Assembly: GCA_003216615.1 (NCBI GenBank) | Contig: QCIP01000002.1 | Coordinates: 143,591-207,590, forward strand | Origin: Prochlorococcus sp. AG-402-M15 | GTDB lineage: Bacteria; Cyanobacteriota; Cyanobacteriia; PCC-6307; Cyanobiaceae | Direction of reading: 5' to 3' | DNA length: 64,000 bases | Shown: positions 48,295 through 57,985 of the stretch, one piece after another | How the letters are laid out: each line of letters opens with the position of its first letter | Numbering within the stretch: position 1 is the first letter of the stretch | The notes under the pieces: model-generated | What the model saw: the letters and a program-made list of their open reading frames with translations, nothing else | Told to the model about the DNA's origin: nothing | Database searches by the model: none | Made by a program: the position numbers and the translations under genes

Positions 48295-49575
48295 TTAATT
48301 TATTTTTTTCCCTTTTAATAAAAAAACTGGATTATTTGGTTCTAACCTCATTCCTTCTGCAATACTTAAGCTTTTGTAAGTCTGAATTAAATTCAAATTT
48401 GTTTTAAAGTTTTTATTTTCTAATTCTCCTCTTAATTTTTCTATGGATTGGATATCTATTATTGGCATAATGATAATATCTCCAATTTTCATACCTTGAC
48501 CCAGTTTATTAATAATTAGAAGTTTAGTTTTTTTATTGCATCCCCCAATAACCAATCTATTTGGTATCACATTAGAACTAAAATTTATCTTATTGAAAGT
48601 ATCGTTTATATCTTCCTCAAAAATAAATTTTGGTTTAACACCTAGTCTTTTTGAGTTTTCTAGAATTAATGCTTTAGAGCCAATTCTTTTATCGATGCAA
48701 AATAATTCTAAATTAGGCCTTAGTTTTAATGCTTCTAAACCAATTGACCCACACCCTGCCCCAATATCCCAAATAACACCAACATTTGGCAGCTCTAAGT
48801 CAGCTAGGATTTGAATGCGAACTTCCCTTTTAGTTAATAAATTAGGTCTATCTTCAAAAGTTTTAAAAATAGAGTCACTTATTCCAAATAGAGGGAGATT
48901 ATCATTCGAATAACTTTGCTTTGTTTTTGTTAGAACAGCAATGTTCAAACTTGATATATCAGTGGGTAATGACTCTTTAAGATTTAATTTCCTTATTTTT
49001 TCATTTTCGAAGCCTATCTCTTCACAAAGCCAAAAATCATAAAAATCTATCAGATTTAATTCTGATAAGTTTTTTTGGATTATTTCTAAACTTTTATTTT
49101 GTGAATCTGTAATAATAGCCAAATTTGAAGGCTTAGTTTTAAGAGTCTCAACTAACTTAGTTGAATCTCTTCCATGAATACTTACATTAATAGTGTCTTG
49201 CCAAGGGATTTTTAATTTACTAAATGCTAATTGAATGCAAGTATTTGAAGGGTAGAAATTTAACTCATCTTTTGAAAAATTTTCTAGGAGAATTCTCCCT
49301 ATCCCAAACCAAAGAGGATCGCCTCTCGAAATTAAAATAACATCAGTTTTTTGAGATCTAAGCCAGTTAATAAGTTCGTTATTACTTTGGCTTGCAAAAA
49401 ATAATTTCTTTTGATCTAAATTATTTACGCTCCATGGTTTAATTTTCTCAAAGTATGAATTAGGAACTGCGATATTAACTGTTTTTAAAAATAGATTTTG
49501 TAATTTGAGTGGTAACTCTTCAAATTTAAAAGAATTTATCCCAATTACATTTATCTTTCTATTTATTTCAGTCAT
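48295..49575 (-). CDS. cobL: Precorrin-6Y C5,15-methyltransferase, CbiE-CbiT fusion
   Basis: A 426-residue fusion. The N-terminal CbiE domain (about 1-220) shows ILISRGDPLWFGIGRIL. The C-terminal CbiT domain has TKREVRIQIL and the SAM motif WDIGAGCGSIGLEAL. It methylates C5 and C15 and decarboxylates during cobalamin synthesis. Together with cobD it supports a B12 pathway in this genome. Divergent from the 83-residue gene. Confidence 0.9.
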   Translation of the reverse strand: MTEINRKINVIGINSFKFEELPLKLQNLFLKTVNIAVPNSYFEKIKPWSVNNLDQKKLFFASQSNNELINWLRSQKTDVILISRGDPLWFGIGRILLENFSKDELNFYPSNTCIQLAFSKLKIPWQDTINVSIHGRDSTKLVETLKTKPSNLAIITDSQNKSLEIIQKNLSELNLIDFYDFWLCEEIGFENEKIRKLNLKESLPTDISSLNIAVLTKTKQSYSNDNLPLFGISDSIFKTFEDRPNLLTKREVRIQILADLELPNVGVIWDIGAGCGSIGLEALKLRPNLELFCIDKRIGSKALILENSKRLGVKPKFIFEEDINDTFNKINFSSNVIPNRLVIGGCNKKTKLLIINKLGQGMKIGDIIIMPIIDIQSIEKLRGELENKNFKTNLNLIQTYKSLSIAEGMRLEPNNPVFLLKGKKIN

Positions 49576-49658
49576 GAATATTCAAGGAAAAGAACCTAAT
49601 TTATTTGAATGTTTTGTTAAATTATCCTATTATTGTTCGAGTTACCATAATAAGTTAA

Positions 49659-49910
49659 TTGTCTGAAAGGAGAAAGAGATTACATGATTTATTATTAACT
49701 CTAATTAATAAAGATAGTGAATTTGAGTTTATTGAAGAGGATTCTAGCGATTTAACATCTAGCCATTCTGAAAAAGACACATTGAATTTATCTCGAGTTA
49801 TAGAAAAAAATCGTAAAATAATTAAAAGATATCAAGCTATTGTTAGATCAGCAGTAACTCTTGATGCATTGATGGATTCAGAAAATGAAGAAAATTACAA
49901 AATCAAATAA
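49659..49910 (+). CDS. Small acidic protein, 83 residues, hypothetical
   Basis: A soluble, charged protein that starts at a TTG (MSERRKRLHDLLLTL). It has an acidic, serine-rich middle (EFIEEDSSDLTSSHSEKD) and a helical end. Its last 26 bases overlap the start of the DUF3122 gene. Unrecognised family; the charge pattern suggests a regulator or adaptor rather than an enzyme. Confidence 0.6.
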   Translation: MSERRKRLHDLLLTLINKDSEFEFIEEDSSDLTSSHSEKDTLNLSRVIEKNRKIIKRYQAIVRSAVTLDALMDSENEENYKIK

Positions 49911-50385
49911 AAAATTTTTTTTTAAAGGGATCTTGCCTTTGTTTTTGCTACTTTCCTTAATTTTTAGTCCTTATAAAGTTTATGCAGAAATTGCAGAAAC
50001 AGAAATTAATGGGAAATTGATAAATGCTAGTAGTGAGTTTTTAAGGGACTTGGATTTTGAAACTTGGCAGTTAGTAGCCTACAAATCACCTCTTTTTGAA
50101 GATAAACTTATCTTAAGGGTAATAGGATATCCAGGAAATCTCAGGATTGACCATCCCACTGGATTAAGAATTGAATCTGGAAGAAAAAAGTGGTTACTAG
50201 AAGATAAAACATTACTTAACGTGGAATTAGCCAATGACGGGAGACAAGCAGCTGCAGAATTTGATCTTGAAGAGCTTATTCAAAATATTGATAAAAATAG
50301 ACCATTGAGATTATATTTATCGGGTGTTTTTTCAGAGTTACCTGTTCCTCCTTTTGTAGTTAAAGAATGGAGATCACTAAATTGA
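49885..50385 (+). CDS. DUF3122 family secreted protein
   Basis: A 166-residue protein. The N-terminal lysine-rich stretch and hydrophobic segment (about residues 12-30) form a signal peptide ending near VYAEI. The mature domain contains DLDFETWQLVAYK, RVIGYPGNLRIDHPTGLRI and LRLYLSGVFSELPVPPFVV, matching DUF3122, a cyanobacterial and plastid thylakoid-lumen family of unknown role. It overlaps the small acidic gene and precedes ribD by 16 bases. Confidence 0.82.
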   Translation: MKKITKSNKKFFFKGILPLFLLLSLIFSPYKVYAEIAETEINGKLINASSEFLRDLDFETWQLVAYKSPLFEDKLILRVIGYPGNLRIDHPTGLRIESGRKKWLLEDKTLLNVELANDGRQAAAEFDLEELIQNIDKNRPLRLYLSGVFSELPVPPFVVKEWRSLN

Positions 50386-50401
50386 ATAATATATAGACGA
50401 G

Positions 50402-51502
50402 ATGTCTGAAACAAATTTAAGTCATACAAAATGGATGAAAAGAGCAATTTATTTGGCTTCATTAGGTAATAATACAACGAGTCCTAACCCTAAGGTAGGA
50501 GCAGTAATTCTTGATAAAAATGGATACCTTATTTCAGAAGGATTTCATTTCAAGGCAGGGATGCTCCATGCTGAGGCCATGGCTTTTAAAAATTTAAAAA
50601 AACATGCTAAAGGCGGATCAATGTATGTGAATCTTGAACCTTGCTGCCACAAAGGTAAAACACCTCCATGTGTAGATAAGATAATATCTTCAGGGATAAA
50701 AAAGGTATATGTATCTATTCAAGATCCTGATAAAAGAGTATCTGGTAAAGGTATTAAACTGCTAAAAGAATCAGGAATTCAAGTACATTTAGGATTATGC
50801 AAAAAAGAAGCTCTGGATTTAAATAAGGCTTTTATTTATAGGAATATTACCAAAAAAGCATTTGGTGTACTTAAATGGGCTATGAGTATTGATGGCAGAA
50901 TAGGTTTAAAAAATGGCAAAAGCAAATGGATTACTAATGAAGAATCAAGGTCATTAGTCCACTCCTATAGAGCAGAATTTGATGCAATAATCATTGGCGG
51001 AAACACATTAAGGAAAGATAATCCATTTTTGACTACTAGAGGTTCAAAAAATCCTGAGCCTTTGAGAGTTGTTTTCACAAAAAGTTTAGATCTTCCATCA
51101 AAATCTAATCTTTGGGATTGTAAGAAGGCAAAAACCATAGTTATTTATGATTCTTCTACAGCAGATGAAAGTTACCTCACAAGGATTCCAAAATGTGTGG
51201 AGGTTGAAAAGGTATCATCAGATAATCCAGAGTTAATTTCAAAAGTACTTGCTAAAAGAGGGTGTAATAAAGTTCTTTGGGAATGTGGTCCTAAATTGGC
51301 AACTGCCGCTATCCAATCTAATTGTATTCAGGAAATTATTACTTTTATTGCCCCAAAAATTTTAGGAGGAGAAAATAGTATGAATCCCTTTGGTGATTTT
51401 GAATTTAGAGAAATGCATGAAATTATTAAATTAAGTGATTCTCAGGTTAGTTTTATTGGTGATGATATATGCGTTAAAAGTTTATTTAAAACTAATTTTT
51501 GA
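50402..51502 (+). CDS. ribD: Bifunctional riboflavin biosynthesis deaminase/reductase
   Basis: A 366-residue enzyme. The N-terminal zinc deaminase has HAEAMAFKNL and LEPCCHKGKTPPCV. The C-terminal reductase begins at LKWAMSIDGRIG and has GGNTLRKDNPFLT and WECGPKLATAAI. It converts the first pyrimidine intermediate toward riboflavin, feeding RibF at 44 kb. Confidence 0.95.
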   Translation: MSETNLSHTKWMKRAIYLASLGNNTTSPNPKVGAVILDKNGYLISEGFHFKAGMLHAEAMAFKNLKKHAKGGSMYVNLEPCCHKGKTPPCVDKIISSGIKKVYVSIQDPDKRVSGKGIKLLKESGIQVHLGLCKKEALDLNKAFIYRNITKKAFGVLKWAMSIDGRIGLKNGKSKWITNEESRSLVHSYRAEFDAIIIGGNTLRKDNPFLTTRGSKNPEPLRVVFTKSLDLPSKSNLWDCKKAKTIVIYDSSTADESYLTRIPKCVEVEKVSSDNPELISKVLAKRGCNKVLWECGPKLATAAIQSNCIQEIITFIAPKILGGENSMNPFGDFEFREMHEIIKLSDSQVSFIGDDICVKSLFKTNF

Positions 51503-51525
51503 TAATAATTTAAATGGGTTAAAGT

Positions 51526-51535
51526 ACCGTACGGT
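51526..51535. promoter_or_regulatory. ACCGTACGGT palindrome upstream of ftsH
   Basis: A 10-bp perfect GC-containing dyad, rare in this AT-rich genome, 76 bases before the ftsH start in the 108-base ribD-ftsH spacer. A candidate operator; no matching site was noticed elsewhere in the window. Confidence 0.3.
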
Positions 51536-51610
51536 TCTTACCCAAAAAAAAAATGCAGATACGGAAACTCATCGTTTAGTTTATAATAGGTACATAGATA
51601 GATCACAACC

Positions 51611-53473
51611 ATGCCAATAAGACAAGACGATAATCAACCTAATAGAAGATTTGGAATTGTAAATATTATTTTGATAGGTGTTGGCGCATTACTTTTATTT
51701 AGTAGCCTCTTCCCGAACCAGAATATGCAAATACCCAGAGTTCCTTACTCTTTATTTATAGACCAAGTTAATGATGGAGAAGTAAAGAGAGCATATATAA
51801 CCCAAGAACAAATTAGATATGAACTAAATGGTGCTGAAGAGGGTGCACCTTCTGTATTGGCTACAACCCCAATCTTTGATATGGATCTTCCACAAAGATT
51901 AGAAAGTAAAGGTGTAGAATTTGCTGCAGCACCTCCCAAAAAACCTAATTTCTTTTCAACAATCTTAAGTTGGGTTGTACCTCCCCTAATTTTTATTTTG
52001 GTTTTACAGTTCTTCGCCAGAAGAAGTATGGGTGGTGGGGGAGCTCAAGGTGCTTTAAGTTTTACTAAAAGTAAAGCAAAGGTATATGTTCCTGATGATG
52101 AATCAAAAGTTACTTTCGCTGATGTAGCAGGAGTTGATGAGGCCAAAGATGAATTAACAGAAATAGTTGATTTTTTAAAGAAACCAGAAAGATATACAGA
52201 TATTGGTGCAAGAATACCTAAGGGTGTTCTTCTTGTCGGTCCTCCTGGGACTGGAAAAACTCTTCTATCAAAGGCCGTTGCGGGAGAAGCAGAAGTTCCT
52301 TTTTTTATTATCTCTGGTTCTGAATTTGTAGAATTATTTGTTGGTGCAGGAGCAGCTAGAGTAAGAGATTTATTTGAACAGGCTAAGAAAAAAGCACCTT
52401 GTATAATCTTTATTGATGAATTGGATGCTATTGGTAAAAGTCGATCTGGGTCAATGGGAGTCGTTGGGGGTAATGATGAAAGAGAACAAACATTAAATCA
52501 ATTACTTACAGAAATGGATGGTTTTGCCTCCGCTGATAAACCTGTAATTGTTTTAGCAGCGACTAACCAACCAGAAGTCCTTGATGCAGCTTTGTTAAGG
52601 CCAGGTAGATTTGATAGACAAGTTTTAGTTGATAGACCAGATTTGTCAGGAAGAAAAACTATATTGGAGATTTATACAAAAAAAGTTAAACTTGCAGATT
52701 CAATAGACTTAGATTCTATAGCACAAGCTACATCCGGTTTTGCAGGTGCAGACTTAGCAAATATGGTTAATGAAGCAGCCTTATTAGCAGCCAGAGCAAA
52801 AAGAAAAAGTGTTGAGCAACAAGATCTTAGCGAAGCTATAGAAAGAGTGGTTGCTGGATTGGAGAAAAAAAGTAGGGTTCTACAAGACGATGAGAAGAAA
52901 GTGGTTGCTTATCACGAAGTTGGCCACGCTATTGTTGGTCATTTGATGCCAGGAGGTTCTAAAGTTGCGAAAATTTCAATTGTTCCTCGAGGAATGAGCG
53001 CACTTGGTTATACACTTCAACTGCCTACGGAGGAAAGGTTTCTTAACTCTAAAGATGAATTAAAAGGACAAATAGCAACATTACTTGGCGGAAGATCTGC
53101 AGAAGAGGTTGTTTTTGGGAAAATCACAACTGGAGCCTCAAATGATCTCCAAAGAGCTACTGATATTGCAGAACAAATGGTAGGTACTTTTGGAATGAGT
53201 GATATCCTTGGTCCTTTGGCCTACGATAAACAAGGTGGCGGACAATTTCTAGGCAATGGCAATAATCCAAGAAGATCTGTGAGTGATGCTACAGCCCAGG
53301 CAATAGATAAAGAGGTGAGAGATTTGGTCGACGATGCTCATGAGACTGCATTAAATATCTTGAGAAACAATTTAGCTCTATTAGAGTCAATTTCTCAAAA
53401 AATCTTGCAAGAGGAAGTAATAGAAGGCGAGGATCTTAAAACTCTCTTGGCAGAGAGTAAAATGCCTGCATAG
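51611..53473 (+). CDS. ftsH: ATP-dependent zinc metalloprotease FtsH
   Basis: A 620-residue membrane protease with two transmembrane segments (about residues 16-34 and 117-135). The AAA domain has [24 protein letters not shown], the SRH arginines and the pore loop [10 protein letters not shown]. The protease site is [13 protein letters not shown]. It degrades photodamaged D1 and other membrane proteins; cyanobacteria have several paralogues. The spacer upstream holds a palindrome. argF follows. Confidence 0.96.
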   Translation: MPIRQDDNQPNRRFGIVNIILIGVGALLLFSSLFPNQNMQIPRVPYSLFIDQVNDGEVKRAYITQEQIRYELNGAEEGAPSVLATTPIFDMDLPQRLESKGVEFAAAPPKKPNFFSTILSWVVPPLIFILVLQFFARRSMGGGGAQGALSFTKSKAKVYVPDDESKVTFADVAGVDEAKDELTEIVDFLKKPERYTDIGARIPKGVLLVGPPGTGKTLLSKAVAGEAEVPFFIISGSEFVELFVGAGAARVRDLFEQAKKKAPCIIFIDELDAIGKSRSGSMGVVGGNDEREQTLNQLLTEMDGFASADKPVIVLAATNQPEVLDAALLRPGRFDRQVLVDRPDLSGRKTILEIYTKKVKLADSIDLDSIAQATSGFAGADLANMVNEAALLAARAKRKSVEQQDLSEAIERVVAGLEKKSRVLQDDEKKVVAYHEVGHAIVGHLMPGGSKVAKISIVPRGMSALGYTLQLPTEERFLNSKDELKGQIATLLGGRSAEEVVFGKITTGASNDLQRATDIAEQMVGTFGMSDILGPLAYDKQGGGQFLGNGNNPRRSVSDATAQAIDKEVRDLVDDAHETALNILRNNLALLESISQKILQEEVIEGEDLKTLLAESKMPA

Positions 53474-53501
53474 TAGAATCGAGATCTAACTAGAGATATT
53501 C

Positions 53502-54428
53502 ATGTTAAAACCAAATAAGCTTGCTAATAATAATTTTCTATCAAGCTTGGATTTATCAACCTATGAAGTTTTTCATATCCTAGAACTTTCAAATAATTTT
53601 AAAAATAAAAAAATAAATATTGAATTTAATAACAAAGTCTTAGGATTAATTTTTGATAAGTCATCTACACGCACAAGAGTTAGTTTTCAAGTTGCGATGA
53701 CTAGGCTTGGTGGAACTACTATTGACCTTAATCCAACAACATCACAAATAAGAAGAGGTGAGCCAATAAAAGATACTGCAAGAGTTCTAAGTAGATATTG
53801 TGATATTATCGCTATAAGAACATTTGATCATTCAGATCTGGAAGAATATGCAAAGTGGTCAACAAAGCCAGTAATTAATGCTCTTACAGATTTGGAACAT
53901 CCATGTCAGGCGTTAGCTGATTTTTTAACAATTCAAGAGGAATTTCTTAATTTTAAAGATGTAATTTTAACATTTGTAGGTGATGGTAATAATGTCGCAA
54001 ATTCTCTTATTTTATGTGGTGCATTATTAGGAGTAGAAGTTAGGATTGCATGTCCTAAAGGTTATGAGCCTAACTCTTTGGTGATTAAAAAAGCATATGA
54101 AATTTACAAAAATAAGGATTTATTGAAAATCACTAATGACCCTATTACTGCAGTACAGGGAGCAAATGTTTTATATACAGATGTTTGGTCATCTATGGGG
54201 GAAGAAAATCAAAAAGAAGAGAAAGATAAAGACTTTCTTGGATTTACTATTGATCATAAATTAGTAAGAAATGCTGATAAAGACGCAATTATTCTGCATT
54301 GTCTTCCTGCCTATAGAGAGAAAGAAATAACTGATGAAGTCTTTGAAAGTAAAAGAAGTAGAATCTTTGAACAAGCAGAAAATAGAATGCATGTTCAACA
54401 AGCTCTACTGTCATGCCTTCTTTCATGA
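53502..54428 (+). CDS. argF: Ornithine carbamoyltransferase
   Basis: A 308-residue enzyme of arginine synthesis. The carbamoyl-phosphate motif FDKSSTRTRVSFQVA is near residue 52, and the ornithine motifs HPCQALADFLT and ILHCLPAYREKE are intact. It follows ftsH by 28 bases and precedes lexA by 56 bases. argD is at 17-18 kb. Confidence 0.95.
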   Translation: MLKPNKLANNNFLSSLDLSTYEVFHILELSNNFKNKKINIEFNNKVLGLIFDKSSTRTRVSFQVAMTRLGGTTIDLNPTTSQIRRGEPIKDTARVLSRYCDIIAIRTFDHSDLEEYAKWSTKPVINALTDLEHPCQALADFLTIQEEFLNFKDVILTFVGDGNNVANSLILCGALLGVEVRIACPKGYEPNSLVIKKAYEIYKNKDLLKITNDPITAVQGANVLYTDVWSSMGEENQKEEKDKDFLGFTIDHKLVRNADKDAIILHCLPAYREKEITDEVFESKRSRIFEQAENRMHVQQALLSCLLS

Positions 54429-54454
54429 AAAGATTGCTATTTGCCTTTTAAAGA

Positions 54455-54484
54455 GGTACAAATGTATTAGAGTACATTTGTTTT
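54455..54484. promoter_or_regulatory. Likely LexA operator, inverted repeat in front of lexA
   Basis: Bases 54458-54466 (ACAAATGTA) and 54473-54481 (TACATTTGT) form a perfect 9-bp inverted repeat with a 6-base spacer, right before the lexA ATG. The halves also give two near matches to the cyanobacterial SOS box pattern (RGTACNNNDGTWCB) at 54455-54468 and 54471-54484, one mismatch each. Autoregulation is expected for LexA. Confidence 0.6.
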
Positions 54485-55102
54485 ATGGAAGCTTCTTCAG
54501 GGAATGATCTTACCCAGGCTCAAAATGAGCTTTATGGATGGATAAAAGATTATATGAAAAACTTTCAACATAGTCCATCCATCAGGCAAATGATGGAAGC
54601 TATGGGTCTTAAATCTCCTGCTCCAATTCAAAGTCGTTTAAAACATTTACAAGAGAAAGGATATATATCATGGCAAGAAGGTAAAGCAAGAACAATGCAA
54701 ATAGTTGATGAAATTATAGAAGGTGTACCAATTATGGGATCAGTTGCAGCTGGAGGTTTAATTGAAACTTATTCTGATGTTAATGAAAATTTGGATTTAT
54801 CTGAAGTTTTACAAAAAAAGGATGTTTTCGCCTTAACTGTAAATGGTGATTCAATGATAGATGCTTGTATTGCGCATGGAGATATGGTCTTGATGGAACC
54901 TATTAAAGATTCTTATTCACTTAGAAATGGAATGATTGTGAGTGCTATGGTCCCAGGTCTAGGCACGACACTAAAATATTTCACAAAAAAAGGACAAAAA
55001 ATTTACTTAGAAGCTGCTAATCCAGCTTATGAACCTATTGAACTAAATTTAGATGAAGTGGTTTTTCAAGGGAAACTATTAGCTGTTTGGAGAAAAATTT
55101 AG
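54485..55102 (+). CDS. lexA: SOS repressor LexA
   Basis: A 205-residue repressor with an intact design. The winged-helix DNA-binding domain has HSPSIRQMMEAMGLKSPAPIQ (about residues 29-49) in full. The cleavage site is Ala89-Gly90 in SVAAGGLIE. The catalytic Ser123 lies in NGDSMID and Lys164 in TTLKYFT. It should self-cleave with RecA during DNA damage and derepress SOS genes. A palindrome abuts the start codon. It marks the last ordinary housekeeping gene before the island. Confidence 0.92.
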   Translation: MEASSGNDLTQAQNELYGWIKDYMKNFQHSPSIRQMMEAMGLKSPAPIQSRLKHLQEKGYISWQEGKARTMQIVDEIIEGVPIMGSVAAGGLIETYSDVNENLDLSEVLQKKDVFALTVNGDSMIDACIAHGDMVLMEPIKDSYSLRNGMIVSAMVPGLGTTLKYFTKKGQKIYLEAANPAYEPIELNLDEVVFQGKLLAVWRKI

Positions 55103-55385
55103 TTGATAATTTAGTATTTCAATTCTGGCATTGATTAGATGATATTGAGACTTGTTCTATTTAAATAATGGGGATTAGACAACTAACACAATAGCAATAC
55201 GGAATACAAAAGCTTCCTAATTTGAGGCATATCTATATAGTTTATACATTTATATAAATAAATATTTAAAAATTATTTATAGGACTATTAACCAAAAATT
55301 AATCTTATTAGAAAATCTCTATCAAAATTTTTTTTTAAAAATTCGATATTATGGTTTCTATTTATAAAGCTAAACTGATTTTCTA
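55103..55385. other. Gene-free AT-rich stretch after lexA
   Basis: About 280 bases with no credible frame on either strand. The last 50 or so may be a decayed extension of the pseudogene that follows. No tRNA or repeat array was seen. Confidence 0.5.
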
Positions 55386-55889
55386 GACTTTAATAAAAAC
55401 AAATGTTCACGACCCGATGGATAAACATAATCAAATTCATAATCACAATAAAAATGTTTTCTAAATAAATTCAAAAAATATGATTTTTTCTTTTGTAAGT
55501 TGTAAAATATTTTTTAGGGTTGGTTATTAAATTAGATTTAATACAACGTAATAAGCTGTAAATGAGATCAAGAGTTTTATATGGTGAAGGTGAGAAAGAA
55601 TAGATCGAAGGGGTAATAATTAAAATGTATTTAATTTTAGCTATGGAAATTTTTTTTAATAATAATTCAATATCTTTATCGCTAAATATATAATCCATTT
55701 GAGAGAGTATCAGGATTTCATACCCTTTTTGCATTCTAAAATCTTCAGATAATATATTTTGTTCAAAGTACTTAAGAGTATCTGAAAGTTTAAGTACATG
55801 AGAAAACTTATTTGCAAGAGCAACAGCTTTTTTATCTATATCAAACACATCTATATTTAAATTATTATTTTTAACTAATGTTGATTCTT
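55386..55889 (-). pseudogene. Truncated, frameshifted copy of the methyltransferase-like gene at 62.3 kb
   Basis: The intact open part (125 codons, 55471-55848) aligns with residues 106-220 of the 244-residue gene at 62289-63023. Shared segments include KYEILILSQMDYIFSD-like and IKYILIITPSI. A one-base deletion in an A-rich stretch shifts the frame after TTYKRK; beyond it the DNA still encodes FDYVYPSGREHLFLLKS in another frame. The N-terminal 90 residues are missing: similarity stops abruptly at about 55889, where an unrelated gene fragment begins. It is not functional as read. Confidence 0.85.
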
Positions 55890-56491
55890 ATGCCAAAAGT
55901 GTCCCCAAAGGAACGTCAGAAAAAGATGAAGGATTTGCAGAACCTTTATATGAATTACAAGAAGTTATTGCGCCTAGTGATGCAACAACAATAGTTATTC
56001 ATCATAGTGGCAGGGCTGAAAGTAATTCAGCAATAAAACTAACTAGAGGTCATACTTCACTTACTGCGGGTGTTGATATGGTTATTGCATTGAAGTGGTT
56101 AAAGAAAGAAGAAAATTTGCAAGATAAAAGAATTTTATTATTAACAGAAGGTCGCGCAGAAGAACAACAATTAGTAATTATTCAAGAGAAAGATGGCTTT
56201 CATCTTTGTGGAGATTATGACCAAGTAGTTCAAGAAGAAAAAATTAGAGAAGTTGTAGATAATTTAAATGATCGACAAGAAATGGTTTACCAACTTGTAC
56301 AAGAAAGATCAGCTAACGATATACCAACTACATACAATGACGTAGCTCCATTATTGAAAGGTATTGAAGATGCTAATAGAAAAGCGCGTAAAACTTTAAC
56401 CCAATTAGAAAAACATAAATTGATAATTGGAGATTTAAAAGTTAGAAATAAAGTTGAGACAAAATGGTATTGGATTAAAGAGTTGGTTTAG
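55889..56491 (+). pseudogene. 3' remnant of a RecA-like/replicative ATPase of mobile-element type
   Basis: An open frame enters from the junction with no start of its own; the first ATG is at 56078. It reads SYAKSVPKGTSEKDEGF, TTIVIHHSGRAES, LTRGHTSLTAGVDMVIAL and then a winged-helix-like C-terminus (NDVAPLLKGIEDANRKA, LTQLEKHKLIIGDLK). The IHHSGR segment and preceding Asp-Ser fit the Walker B to motif 3 part of RepA/DnaB-like or phage AAA ATPases. The N-terminal P-loop half is absent, cut off where the methyltransferase fragment begins. The frame from 56078 could still be translated (137 residues). Confidence 0.65.
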
Positions 56492-56620
56492 GAACCATAG
56501 GACTTTAAGGACTTGCATATATCTATCGGTTTAGTTTTTAATATGGTTAATTATTTTTAGATAATGCAGATTCCAATTTTGGGAAAATTATAATATTATT
56601 AAAATAAATTTTTTCCAATC

Positions 56621-57541
56621 TTGAAATTAAATAAACCATTTAAATCTATATTTTCACTTTCTCTAACTTCCTTTATTGGAACATCTGCATTTTTCTTTAT
56701 ATTTTCACCAGTTGCACTACAAAGGGGTTTATCAATTAAGTCTATAGATAAAATAGATAAGATCAAATTATTTAATAAATCATATGATAATTACTCAATT
56801 AATGAAATTTCAAATCAAATTAAGTCTATTCCATACTTAGCAAATAGTAAAATGGTTTATGAAATAAATCCAAAAGAAAAATTAAAGAAAACAATAATTG
56901 AAGGAGATGGTAACTGTTCTAATTTATCTTTTGGATCTTCAATCTACTCACTTTATAATAAAAAAAAGTCTGTCCCTATTAAATTATTTACTAATGAGGG
57001 TTTTCTTAAAGGATCAGGTCATACAGTCCAGCTAATAGGGCTTAAAAATAAAAATATAATAGTTGATTATTTGGAAGGAGGAATTCCATTCAAATGTGGC
57101 AAACATTTTGACTTAAAGGGACTATATGATCGAGGAGAATGTGAATTAGGATTTAAAGTGATTTCTCCTATTAAAGATAAAGAAAATTTCTACTTTACAG
57201 AAGAAAAATTAAACGAGTACTTTATTGGAATTCATAGTCAATTAGAAGTTGATAGATACCATAAATTTATAGAGAGAATATACTTCCCATTATTTAACAA
57301 AAAATTAGAAAAAATATTTTTTGATTCAATTTCTTTAGTTAGTGGTTTTTATCCCAAAGCTTATGTACAAGGTGTTCAGTGGGAACAATTGTTTGAAGGT
57401 AAAAAATATATAATAATTATATCTAAAATTTGGTTATACTCTTTTTGGTTAACCTTCTCATCATTTATTTATTTATTTATTATTTTTCTGAAAAATGGCA
57501 ATATTAAAAAGTTATCTATCAAAAATAATAAAATTAAATAA
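56621..57541 (+). CDS. Membrane protein with transglutaminase-like catalytic triad
   Basis: A 306-residue protein starting at a TTG. It has an N-terminal hydrophobic segment (about residues 10-33) and a C-terminal transmembrane helix (about 268-291). Between them lies a candidate transglutaminase-like core: Cys99 in EGDGNCSNLSFG, His134 in SGHTVQLIGL and Asp149 in NIIVDYLEGG. The residue spacing and order (C, H, D) fit that fold. The substrate is unknown; the island setting suggests envelope polysaccharide or peptide processing. Its 3' end has a decayed inverted copy at 58.4-58.7 kb. Confidence 0.55.
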   Translation: MKLNKPFKSIFSLSLTSFIGTSAFFFIFSPVALQRGLSIKSIDKIDKIKLFNKSYDNYSINEISNQIKSIPYLANSKMVYEINPKEKLKKTIIEGDGNCSNLSFGSSIYSLYNKKKSVPIKLFTNEGFLKGSGHTVQLIGLKNKNIIVDYLEGGIPFKCGKHFDLKGLYDRGECELGFKVISPIKDKENFYFTEEKLNEYFIGIHSQLEVDRYHKFIERIYFPLFNKKLEKIFFDSISLVSGFYPKAYVQGVQWEQLFEGKKYIIIISKIWLYSFWLTFSSFIYLFIIFLKNGNIKKLSIKNNKIK

Positions 57542-57560
57542 ATTCAAATAAAAACTTCAA

Positions 57561-57809
57561 TTAAAAATAACTATTGTAGATAGAAGTTTTTTCCCAACCT
57601 TCCTCTAATAATTTTTTATATTCTTGTCTAGCAGCTTCTATAGTTTCAACTCTTGAACCCTTCATAACTGGCTTACTTGATCTCTTATAGACGCAGCCAT
57701 AACTAATCATCATTGCATCAATATTTGGACTAGGTTTTGATACATCTTCAAATGGTTCAAATACTTTTATTCTCGATCTATCCTTATTTATCAAAGTAAA
57801 TTTTTCCAT
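57561..57809 (-). CDS. Small picocyanobacterial protein, 82 residues, possibly DUF1651-like
   Basis: A soluble, lysine-rich protein. The C-terminal part, ETIEAARQEYKKLLEEGWEKT, resembles the end of DUF1651-type proteins that are abundant in marine picocyanobacteria; this is a recollection, not a search. It lies between the two arms of the inverted duplication and is convergent with the transglutaminase-like gene. Confidence 0.6.
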   Translation of the reverse strand: MEKFTLINKDRSRIKVFEPFEDVSKPSPNIDAMMISYGCVYKRSSKPVMKGSRVETIEAARQEYKKLLEEGWEKTSIYNSYF

Positions 57810-57985
57810 AAAATTATTATATTTACCGATACATATATAAGAGTACTATTAGTCCTGAAAGTCCTTAATTATATGATGACCTTCTAGTTACGAAGGAACT
57901 CAAATCTTGTGATCTATTGATACGACTAAACGTATGTGTGCGAAGCTAATTTTATTGCGAAAAAAAATGCGAAATCGGTTAAAAT

